From Nemopilema nomurai (taxonomy: Eukaryota > Cnidaria > Scyphozoa > Rhizostomeae > Rhizostomatidae), in NCBI GenBank assembly GCA_003864495.1, contig ML133436.1, positions 620,001 through 684,000 of the forward strand: DNA of 64,000 nt, in the 5' to 3' direction. The translations under genes were made by a program, and so were the position numbers. Below are positions 1 to 10,489 of this stretch, piece after piece (the first letter of the stretch is position 1; each line of letters opens with the position of its first letter). The notes under the pieces are model-generated. The model searched no databases and was not told the origin of the DNA. It saw only the letters and a program-made list of their open reading frames with translations.

Positions 1-3000
1 ATGGAAGGGTCCCAAAATGGCGTTCTATCTCTTGTTTCAAACGCAGAAAGCCTTTTACCTGGCAAGAGAGTTACAATCATTTTCACTGGCATGGAAGCCT
101 ATTCAAAGTAGGTACTTTTTTAATCAGTAAGAATCAGACGAAGGGAACTACACATCTGTGTTTTGTCTTGTTTTCTATAGATGACATACCACAGAGTCGA
201 GTAACCCCAGCTTCAATTTACCTTCTACATTACTAACTCAAAGCAAAACATTTCTACCATCGCTTTCCAGTAGCTAAATGACAAGCAGCCTGTTATGTTT
301 CAAATTCCATTTGAATGGCACCGGCACATTTGAATAGTTCGTATACCACTCTATTTTTTCTCCACCTCTCCCTATCCTCCTCTTATATTGTGACAAACCG
401 TTTTTGCATAGAATAGATATCAACAAAAACGATGTTGATTTGTCTTTTCTTAGATAAACTCAGCAACAAGATTACTGCAGCAAATCAAATAACTAACAAC
501 TTACGGATAATTTGAAAATAAAAGTGGATCACGTGAGAAAGAAAGAAAGAGTATTGATTCATTTGATTACCCATGAAAACGAGTCCTAATTTGAAGTGGA
601 GGCTACTCCTATCACAAAGTACTCTCATGGTCAAATATCAACCACTGGCTAGACTTGATTCGTCCTTGTCATAATGTCCCGCTCATTACTCATCATTTAG
701 TAAGGTTTTGTTGACGGAGCATTCCTTTGAACATAAAACAACAATCCACTTATAAACTGCTATTCATCACAAGAAAGTTCATTACTTTTTATTAAGCTAT
801 TATGTGTCTAATTTCCTCTGATTCATTTGAAAAGCTCCAGTAATTAAGGACTTGTGTAACAGTTACTAAGCGCTGTAAAGAAGTCATTTTTCATTGTTGA
901 CTGATTATATTGACTGATTATAATAAGAAATGCACTTCCCTGCCGTCTCCAAAGACTCTTGTCTAAAGGTTTCCTCTTAATAGCCGATCCCCTTTCAAAC
1001 GAGACCAATTTGTCAGTTATTTTTTCCTATCTCTTTGGTTTATTACAATTTGTCCCAGTCGATGTAGGAGGCATTTCCCACGAAATAGCTGCTTCAATAG
1101 GTAATGCTGTTGGCCTTCTCTGATAGGAAATCGTTTACAACCTATTTTCAAGTTCCTTTCTATGCGTAACTTTGAAAAGGCCCTTTGAAATTGACAGAAG
1201 CTATGATGACCAGTAAAAATTACGTGACACACCCATCCCAAGAACTGGTGCAGTTTTAATGCGTTATCGGCTAGCTATACTTTGTCTCTAGTTTAGCTAG
1301 GTGCTTTGCATCACAATTTTCTGAACTTCATGGAGCTATTTCAATTTGACGTATCTATGTATTTTTATTTGGCGTATAATATTTCTTAAAGTTATGAATC
1401 TAAACACTTTAATGCCTACTCCATATTCAAAAGAAAGAAGAAATCCGAGTCGATAGCTAGACTCAGCTGTAGTTATGGTTATGGTTACAGAATTTTTTCC
1501 TGGTTACCAAATCCCAAATATACAGAACCTTTGACTTCTATCTAAGGCAGTGGCGGAAATTCATTTTTCGATGGGATGGGGGGTCGGGAGGGTGTGGGGC
1601 AATGCCTACAAAGCAAGCAATTCTGCCGAAAAATAACACAGTTTTACTGACACAATCGTTGATTTAGCCAAATCTGGGGGATTGGCCCCCAACACCCCCG
1701 CAATTTCTACCATTGATTCGAAGCTAGCTACGACTCTAGCAAAGAATGATGAACTAACTTGGTATCGTTAGTTTTGCGAAAACAGGGAATACTATGGTTA
1801 AAAACAATCGCTTTTGCAAATAACAGAAGGGAATTTTGACACCATTACTTACGCACCTTGTTGAATGTGATGACGAGTAAGACGGTATGGAAAGGGGGTT
1901 GGGACCCAATAAGACCACCGTAAACTGAGGCTTGAAAGTTTTCTATGTGTCTGTCTGCTTGCCTCGTTTCTACTAGGACGGCCAAAGCCAAGTCTGCGCT
2001 GAAGCGGAAGCAAGCCTCCATGCCATGCATTGCTAAGACAAACCTGGAGGATACGTTGCTGCGGTTGCAACTGGAGTTCAACTATTGCGTGCATTTCTGT
2101 GAGCAGGCGGAGGATCTAGCTCAGTTCATTTGTGCTTTCACAAAGTCTGTTGCCGAGCGACCACACAAGTATGACAAAATTCACGAGATACCTATACCCC
2201 ATTCTTTTCTACTTGTCTATCATTAATAGACGGGGGCTCCTATCTACCATTAATTGCTTTGTCAGAAATCCAATCGATAGCACTGACCTTTTATAAGGTA
2301 GGGCTCCTCAGAGAGGTAGTCCCTCCTGCAGATAAATGCTTTCTGTAATAGCATCCAATGTTCTATTATGCTAAGTATGCCGTGCGCCTTGAGCCTTTGA
2401 GTTATCTATAAATTGAGGCTGCGTATTTTGAAACATAAAGGTGGGTTGCAGATCCTCAGATATCATGCAGCAACCAATTTCAGCGACATATTCTCTAGCA
2501 ATGATTTTCAGCCGTTGAATAACCATTACCCAATGTAACCCCCAATACTAAAAATATCGCCCAGAACGGGGTCTTCCCCATACGCAGTGGCTAGTAACAG
2601 TTAAAAAGCAGGGAGCACTGTAAAAATTGTTCGGCTTTGGAATATTCGTTATTGTGTCCTGTTGCTTTTATTGAGTGGTATTTGATACTTGTAAATTTTT
2701 TATGGCATTAGTTGCATCATAGTCAATAGAAGCACGTGACTATGGTTGCATGTCTCTTTTTATTTCAGAATTACGAAGACGAAGCATTAAAACTTGGTAG
2801 CTCCTTTTCTTCTAATAGATTGCCTCTTTGTTTGCAAATAAGAGCACATTTAATGCGAGTATCTGATCTTGTTCTTATTGGATTTCAGGAGAGTGTCTGG
2901 AGTAGCGTTTGATGTTTATATGAGCAGCTTCGAAAAAGGCTTGCCAAGGGTATGCAGTAAGAGGCTAAATAAAATATTAAAGGCCATAATTTATATAAGA

Positions 3001-4127
3001 ATGATATGTAGGTTGCATAAAGTCATAATGAATATATAATTCATGTAAAAAGTTTGAGCTACAATGTTGGTTTCCACGTAAACGTTGAAGGCTGCAATAG
3101 TGTTTGCTGTTAGAAGTATGACGCCAGATACTCAAGTGTAATAATAAAAAAGTATGATGCAAGAAATATGAGTTGTAAATATTGTCGGTTCTGAATCCCG
3201 CCACCAAAAAGTATTCTTGCTATGGAGATGCCTTGATGACTGGACCAGGGTCCAGAGAAATTGAAGTCTCCACGCCTGGGAAGGTTTTGCCTGTTAACGT
3301 TAAATATGTGAGGACGGTTTATTAATAATTTTTATTATAAACAATTAAAGTGATTGTAAAATTTTTTGTTTTGAACTGGTAATGAGGAAGGCTTGAACTT
3401 TTAAATTGCAGCCGGAGGAAGGTTATAACTTTTTTCCGGACTCTATATTGGTCATATTTTGCAAATAGTTGGTCGCAAAATGCAGACCACTTTAAAGTTA
3501 GTCTGACGTACCGTAAATCTCCTCGAATAAGTTATTTATCCTTATTTATTTTTGACATTTTTGGATGGGGGCTTATTCGAGGGGGGGGGGGCAATTCGAG
3601 GATTTACGGTATGCCAGCTCTTTATGGCAAAATTCCAGGTTGCTTATCCACTAGAACAGTCGTGCTTCATTTTGAAGGTCACAAAAGATGGTCAGGGGCT
3701 TTTAGACGTCTGGGTGAGACAACTGCAGCAGTTAAAAGGCATTGGCTATGAAACTGCAGCGGCAATTGCCCAGAAATACCCATCACCCTCGTTCCTTTTC
3801 AAGGTCTGACGTTCCTCCTTTCCTGTTATTTCTTTGCGTATATAATTATATATTGCTGTAAATTGGGCTCAATGAAGCACTGATTTCGTAGACGTATAGC
3901 GGTTTATAACAATGTTAATAATGGTAGCCCGAATAACGGTTACATTCAACGCGTATAGATATTCCAAAATCCATCAATTTTTCAATGCCTTGAGACAACT
4001 CTGCAACCCAGAGTCACCCCGCTTTGTAGAATCACATCACAGGCCATTAAGTCCCTCGGTCGTGACTAGATCCATATATTCGGATATTATTAAGTTATTG
4101 TACTTAATTTTATACTTCATGCTTTAG
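1..4127 (+). CDS. EME1: EME1-like subunit of the MUS81 structure-specific endonuclease, 5' end outside the window
   Basis: EME1 is the regulatory partner of MUS81; the heterodimer cuts branched DNA (3' flaps, replication forks, nicked Holliday junctions) in the nucleus. Exons read by eye are 1-107 (partial), 1977-2168, 2889-2949, 3678-3803 and a last exon ending with the stop at 4125-4127, perhaps starting at 3900. The first four join in frame with GT-AG borders. Recognisable family signatures are FTKSVAERPHK (human EME1 has a very similar FTKAVAEAPFKK) and DGQGLLDVWVRQLQQL followed by ETAAAIAQKYPSP, which is the ERCC4-type nuclease fold leading into the helix-hairpin-helix domain. The final exon contains RPLSPSVVTRSIY, reminiscent of the family's terminal RRIGPELSRRIY, but its start and the preceding stretch are unusual. 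The N-terminal half of the protein (human EME1 is about 570 residues) lies upstream of the window. EME2 cannot be fully excluded. Confidence 0.78.
108..1976 (+). other. EME1-like intron (1.87 kb), with a GC-skewed repeat-like patch
   Basis: The donor GTAGGT at 108 and acceptor CTACTAG ending at 1976 give an intron in phase 2. It is AT-rich with no coding signal. A patch at about 1551-1715 (TGGCGGAAATTC, then G-rich, then CCCCCAACACCCCCGC) differs in base composition and looks like a dispersed repeat fragment, but I cannot assign a family. Confidence 0.6.
3509..3611. mobile_element. Short MITE-like element with TACCGTAAATC terminal inverted repeats
   Basis: A 103-base unit begins TACCGTAAATC and ends with the exact reverse complement GATTTACGGTA. 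Allowing one inserted base, the inverted match continues through CTCGAAT on both sides, about 19-20 bases. The interior holds a G-run (GGGGGCTTATTCGAGGGG). It lies in the EME1-like intron just upstream of the exon at 3678. A related, one-ended copy is at 18425-18518. There is no coding capacity, so it would be non-autonomous. Confidence 0.7.
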
Positions 4128-6481
4128 CAAAGGTTGGTAGGAAGTATTATTTCAGGAAACCCTGACTGCAATCTTAAACGTTTTATGTTTCAACTGTCAT
4201 GTATTTAGTGTAAAGAAGCACATATCTGCCAAAGAGACTTAAGACTTTAAAAGCCGAATTTCTTCAAAAGTATTGGAGGCCTGCCTTTCTCAAAGTGCAG
4301 TTGGTATTTGATTCCACCCTAGTGTTGCAGCGCTATCTCTGTGTTGTAACCTTGAAAAGTGTTATGTCTCCAATTAATTGTTAAAAAGTGCAGTGATCTG
4401 CTAAGATTACCAGTGCTATTAGCTTCCACAATTTTCCCAGCCTTGCATTTTTTCACCACCTGCCACCGCAGCTTCTCTTGCTTCTCAAATTTTTCCATCT
4501 CCATTACATCATTATTACATCATCATTACATCATCCTCTCACATCTCTCAGTTTTTCTCGGTAAAATGAGTTTCTGTACAGATTCTGCAAGCCTTGAGTT
4601 GGTGTAAAAAACTGTTTTCAAAACAAGCAGATATGAAGGATTTTGTATTTTTAAATGTGATCAATGCTTTGATTTGACTGTAGAGCAATTACCGCATCAG
4701 AAACTGTCCAGTCTTGAAGCAGAGTGTCAGAACTTTGAAAAATTGCCTTTGCTAAACTTAACTTGAAATTGTTTCTCTGTATACTGTTTATCTACTTAAC
4801 TGTACTAAAATAACTTTTTCTTTCTACTTTAATTAAATATTAACGTGATCTAGTCACAAATTATCATGGATCACACCAGTATTATCAATTATATCTTTAT
4901 TGATAATGTAGATACAAGATATAATATTTATGATATTATAATCTATTATCTATCTTTATTATCAATATATATCTTTATCTATATTTTTATGGTTAGGAGT
5001 ACCAAAATGTCTCATCCATGCAGGAGGCAAGCTTGCTTTTACAAGACATCGAGGTGATCTCTTCGCATATTTTGTATTTTCTTGTGAAAAAAACTCAAAA
5101 AGTATTTACTTTCTGACAAATCTGTTACACTAGAACAGGCTTCATATATTTGTAAGAATCTTCTATTGGCTTTGGAATTGTTCTCCAGGAAGTTTTGTTT
5201 TCCGAGAAGATGAAATGCTTGAGGAGCACGTAGCTGGTCCCTCAACTTTGGTGACCTAGTGACACTTCAAGACATCTTTTTTAGGAAACCAAAACAAGGG
5301 TGTCATATAATTACCTTTAAACATATATAGAAACATACACCCCCCGAATGACAAAACAAAAACAAATTAATATAGGAATTATACGTCAAATTGGATGCTT
5401 TTTTCCTTTTTTCTAAGAAGCAACACTTCTTGATGATGTATCTTTAGACTTGACGTCCTTTTACTGAAATATCATGTCCAAAAAATAGCATTTGATCATA
5501 GTTTGATGCATCTTAAACCCTTACCAAATATCTATTCATTCTGGTTTTCTAATTCATCTACATGAAGAGAAAATTAAGGGGGGGGGTGACAGGCAAGATC
5601 TTTGCAGGGAAGTCCACCCAACACACCTGCTTTGCCCTCCTTCCCCAACTTCCCCTGGCTGGCCCTGCCATTTAATATGGTATTTCATTGGCAAAACAGC
5701 ACATTTTTGTTGTTTTTGATGTCTTATATGGTAACCTACAACTTTAACCCAGGCCATTTTGTTGCATTATTGCAAAACAAGCTGCCCCTGTCGCAGTCTA
5801 TTAACATTTATTAACATTGTTTTTCCAACTCTCCAAACTACCAGCTCACATGATTCTCTGCCTCCTGATTTAACAGCTAAGAATATAAATTAAATTGGTT
5901 AAGAGCATGCATCTCAAAGCAGTGCTCTTTTTGATAATGCATTATCATTTTCTATTTTGGGCTTTTGACTTTACTGGTTACAACTTTGCTAGGAATGATC
6001 ATTACTATAAATTCCTAGGTCAGGAGAGGTCATGGTGTTTTGGCAACCTCACGAAGAGTTGGGCCAGAGCTGTCAAAAAAAATTCACACATTGTTAACAT
6101 CAATGGATGGTCACATTGAAGTTGCCAAGTCTTGAAGCTCTAAGTAAGCCCTATATTCTGACTGTTTAGGTTAAGTTGACTATAACAATACCCACTCCTT
6201 AATATGTCACCCAAAACCTACATTTTCTTGAAACTTTTTACTAAATCAATGTTATTTACATGATTTGTTTTATCTAATAGTGCCCTTCGTTAGGAAGATA
6301 TTTTTATGTCAGTAGCTCTGATTTGGTGTTTGGGATCTGATAGCTACTTGCTATTTTTAGAATCTATGCAAATAAAAATCCAAGCTACATAATGTCATTA
6401 TACATATCTACATTGAAATAAAACTGAAAGTTTAGAAACAACAAGTCTGATTGATTTTTGAGAGGGATAATATGTATTCCC
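4128..6481. other. Intergenic interval between convergent EME1-like and MXRA7-like genes
   Basis: No open frame here looks coding. The stretch should contain the 3' UTRs of the two convergent genes. Local features are a TTACATCATCA-type short repeat at about 4503-4535, an almost pure AT tract of TATCTTTATTATCAATATA-like words at about 4880-4990, and a short G-run at about 5578-5587. Confidence 0.6.
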
Positions 6482-7720
6482 CTATTTCGTGATTGCATAC
6501 AACTTCATTTGTTCCTCCATATCATCAAAGGAGTCCATTCCACACTGATTTTGAGATGATTGCATCAGTTGGAATATTTCTTCAAGTTGCTCCTTTTTGA
6601 TTCTGCAAATGTTTTAAATATTTCACAAGTTACAAAATGCAATGCCATCACCTGCTACATACCTAGATGTGTTTCCTTAGAGGTGTAATGCAAGCGTATG
6701 CCACAGATTTAAGCTTGGTGCTGAAAAGCTTTCAAATTTAAAGGAAAACAAAAATAATTCATGCAACTAAACAGTAGAATTAATATGCTATGGATTTAAA
6801 ATTTACCATGTTGCTTTTTGCTCCTTAACCAAAAAGAAACAATCTCAAATTTTTCCTAACAAATGACAGCTAAGAAGATTTCCCACTTCTTGTATCTTTA
6901 TTTCAAGAAAAACCTTTACAGAAATTATCCTTAAGAATCCTAGTTCCATGGAGGATAGGCAAATTTTTCCTCATATTGTCAAACAAGTAGAATTCATATT
7001 ATTCCTTCCAAGGGCCTTTTGCGATATTAATAACATAACTGCCAATTATCATATGGTGTTTGAGTATCATTTACTTACAAAAAGCAAGATTTCTGACAGT
7101 AAAGAAATTACCTGTTTTCTTGTTCAATTTCTTCTTCTGTCATCTCCTCTAATTGGTTTTCTCTAAGGTTCCGAACAAACTCTTTAACACTTCCATTGCT
7201 GGTTGACAATAACTCTAAGTCTTGCGAGTCAATTAAAAAGCTTCCTTCATCATCCTGTGGTCTTTCATCCAGTGCTTTGTCTCCAAAATTCTGTTCATTT
7301 TTGGCTTCTACTTTGTTGCTTCCACACTTGTAGGACGAATAAATAGAATTAGTACTAGGGATCTAAAACATAAATGAGTAGCAGATTTTCAAGCTATACA
7401 AATTCAAATCAATTGGTACATAATATAATTATAAACATGCATATTACTTTCTCTGAATCTACTCCACTTCGTTCATTTCATCTAAAACAGTAGACTTACA
7501 AATAAAATTCAATATCAATTAACATATCTTAATGAGAAAATTACACTACCTTAGGAACATCTGAACAGAATTTTGCTGCCATTTCTTGTTTCACAACTTC
7601 ACTGAAATTTACAGTAGACTTAGCTGACGTTTTTGATCCTCCACTAAAAAGCGTTCGAACAAAAAGAAATCCGAAAATTATGGCCAGCAGAGTGGCTATG
7701 AATGCAAGGATAATCTCCAT
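6482..7720 (-). CDS. MXRA7: MXRA7-like small single-pass membrane protein (180 aa, three exons)
   Basis: On the minus strand, exons 7550-7720, 7112-7362 and 6482-6602 splice with GT-AG borders (phases 0 and 2) into a 180-residue frame with ATG at 7720 and TAG at 6482. Residues about 4-22 are a hydrophobic segment (LAFIATLLAIIFGFLF), fitting an N-terminal membrane anchor or uncleaved signal. The middle is polar and acidic. The C-terminal part (ENQLEEMTEEEIEQENR, then IKKEQLEEIFQLMQ and finally EEQMKLY) matches the conserved tail of vertebrate matrix-remodelling-associated protein 7, which carries KEQLAAIFKLM and EQLRLY blocks. The biochemical role of MXRA7 is not established. The gene is convergent with EME1 and divergent from the TRANK1-like gene; its promoter should lie in 7721-8860. 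Confidence 0.85.
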
Positions 7721-8860
7721 GTTAATTATTTACGAGGAGGAATGCTACACGCGGTAGCTTATTATGAAGTATTAAGGCCGCAGAAACATTTCGACCACTG
7801 AAACCGTCCCTCTGAGATCAAGCCAGGCAATATGTCAGCTGTTCGTTTCTTTGCGATTGCTTTGCGAATTGAGTTGAATTCCGTGGTTGTTGTTAGGCTA
7901 TATGACGTCATCATAAGAGTTGTCCAAGCCTTTTTTTGAAAAACTTTATAGTTTGAAATTATTACTTTGATGGCTCATGGGTGATGGGCCATGGAAAACT
8001 CCTCTTTGTTTGAGTAAGGCTGATGAGGTCATGAAATTTGCAGCTTTCCCACTTTCTTGATGAGTTTTCAATTGTTCTCGTGCTTTTGGCCCAAAGTGAT
8101 ATTTTGGTGCTCAATATTTATCAGAAATGATATTTTTGGGTCCTGCAAAAACGATAGATACTTCTGGGTATCAAGTTTAAAAATGCCAGTTTTTGCTGAT
8201 ATTTTGGGGCTTTTGAAAATGGGCTGATAATTTTTGAGTGGCCTGATAATTTCTTGGATTGACCCCCCATGTGCCAAAGTGCTGAGCGGGTTGATTGGGT
8301 ATTTGACCCAAATCGCTGTACTGAATTGCCTTTAACCGTATTGAATTGACATACGTTTTTGTATCATACGTGCCAAGAAAGTACTTCTCAGTAAACAGCA
8401 ACTCCTTAACTTCCTATGTCACAGGGAGTCTATATTTAAAGAGTCGATCTGTTGATTCAAGAATACAAAACATCCGTCGCAGTGACCTTTCACCGCCTCA
8501 AGCAAAGCTTCGTGTTTCGAGCAAACTTAACCTGCGTTCAGACTCGCGGAGGAGAAGTATGAGAGGAAAGTAACTATTTCTGTGGGGAAGCCTGTGGGGG
8601 TGAATAGTAACGGTCATGGATCTTTGTATTCTTGTATCAACAGTTCGACTCTTTCTACAGACTCCCTGTGACGTAGGAAGTTAAGGAGTTATTGTTTTCT
8701 GAGAAGTATTTTCTTGCAGCGTATGATACAAAAACATCTGTTGATTCAAAAACTGTTAAAGGCTAGTTAGTACAGCGAAAACAAGATATAGAGAGTATCA
8801 TTTTCATTAAAATTCAAGCTGGTTAGCAAGGTTCGAAATTGTTTTATTTCGTTTGCGGTT
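7721..8860. promoter_or_regulatory. Probable shared upstream region of the divergent MXRA7-like and TRANK1-like genes
   Basis: The MXRA7-like start codon is at 7720 on the minus strand and the probable non-coding first exon of the TRANK1-like gene lies at about 8860-8921 on the plus strand, so about 1.1 kb must hold both promoters. TGACGTCA occurs near 7902-7909 in a stretch between the MXRA7 start and the foldback. No TATA box stands out. The call rests on gene arrangement, not on a recognised promoter motif. Confidence 0.45.
8312..8783. repeat. Foldback (long inverted-repeat) element, MITE-like
   Basis: Two arms of roughly 150 bases, 8312-8475 and about 8627-8783, are imperfect reverse complements. 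Shared words read in opposite orientation include TTTTTGTATCATACG, ACTCCTTAACTTCCTA and CACAGGGAGTCT. The outermost bases are CGCTGTACT on the left and AGTACAGCG on the right. The loop of about 150 bases has no coding potential. The arms are perhaps 85 percent alike by eye. A transcript through it would form a long hairpin. Confidence 0.8.
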
Positions 8861-8921
8861 GTGATATGTTAGGCCCGAAGATCTTCGATGCGGAAACTCG
8901 ACATACTGATGTTTAAACCAG
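8860..8921 (+). other. Probable non-coding first exon of the TRANK1-like gene
   Basis: A strong donor (CCAG then GTAAGG) follows position 8921. The matching acceptor is TTATTTAG ending at 10469, and the spliced leader then reads 20 bases into the ATG at 10490. The 5' border is not visible, so the start given is nominal. Inference from splice signals only. Confidence 0.4.
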
Positions 8922-10489
8922 GTAAGGAATTAAACTGACTAATTAAATTCAAATCTTTTCTAAGCGGAACTTATTCGCTATCAACTTAACTTAAGATCTA
9001 CTCCCCTTTCCTCCCTTTATTATAGTTGACATCACATTTATCATAGGTGTAGCAAAAGTGGTGATTTTTTCGATTCAGTGACTTTTTAATGAAGCAAATA
9101 GACAAATCTGCAGCATGTATTCGGGTTAAACTTGTTAAGCTGAAATAGATGGCAGCCTTGCAAAACAAGCTTGTAAGTTTTTTCTGGAACTTTGCAAATC
9201 AGTAAATTTTCTCAATTTTAATGCAGGTTAAATTTTCAAATAGTTGTCAGTGGTTTGTTTCACAAGGCTGTTTAGTTTCATATTATGCAGAGGAATCAAG
9301 GAACTTACCAATGATATAAAACTTTGATTAAAAATCAATTCAATGTGATTAACACACGGTAAAACACTTGAGATTCTTGCAAGCAGTCCTGTTGTGAGGT
9401 AACAATTGTCAGTTTCATTTCCTTGAATTCTGAGTAATCCCTTTTAAATTCCCAGAAAAGATGTCATGGTGTTTATGTTTGGATCGTTGGTATCTCAGTT
9501 TAGATGGTCTCTTGACAAAAAATTTAGAAAGCATTTAGAATAACAGGTAATAAATTTCATGAAATTCATTATTTACATTATTCAGTTTTGTTGGAATAAT
9601 TTCGAACACTTTGATACATTGAACCTTTTATACATATTTCTTCTTGTTGATAGAATGTCAAATGAAAGGCTTATTGAAATGCTTGTCTCTTTTGCATCAA
9701 AATCTCCTCACTGTTTGAACCCAACCTACCAAAATTATTCTAAAAGATTGTTTGCAAATATTTTAGCACAAAAAAAATTATGACTTGTGCAAAATTGTTT
9801 CAGGTTTCAAAGTTAATTGCAAATAGCAAGCTGTATGGCTGTGTGTATTTGCTTGCATAATCAAACCATAGTTTTTTGGAAGTCACTATCCTAGAATGCA
9901 TTTCTGGCTGCAGCAGCTCCTTTTCGTACAGCCACCCTATGGCATAATGCAATCAAAATAATAAGAGAGAATCTTGGACAATTTCTTGCCAAAATTTTCC
10001 AATCTTCAGGCATCCGCAAGTGGGTCTCAGACCCCTAGTAGTTGCCCTAGCTTTACTGGCAACTTCTTAGGTAAAGAAGCAGCCTAAATAGTTATTGATT
10101 GATTGATTCCTTGGTTAATCCCCAGAAAGCCATTTTATCAAAGTCCAATCCAAAGCTTCTCAAATCAGTATAAGAAAATTCATATTTGAATATTTTTTGA
10201 ATCATCTGATTGCAAATCTCATTATAACAGCTCCAATATTAACATAAGTTCGGGCCACTTTCCCAGCTTATTACTCAAAAGCACTGTATATTGATGATAT
10301 TCAAATGTCAACTCTTAATCATCTTATATTTGTAATGTATATTTTCATTATGTCAATGGTTTACATTTTTTATTTTTGAGTGAGATAAAAGTTCCATTGA
10401 TTCAGTAATTAAAAAAATGAATAACAACTTTCGTATCTGAAACAACCGTCTCTTCTTTTTGTTATTTAGGTGGCAAAAAAGTTTGAGAA

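Noticed and set aside
2769..2796. 28-base extra exon of the EME1-like gene
   Set aside because: It has an acceptor (TTTCAG) and a donor (GTAGCT), but including it introduces a stop in the incoming frame; skipping it joins 2168 to 2889 in frame.
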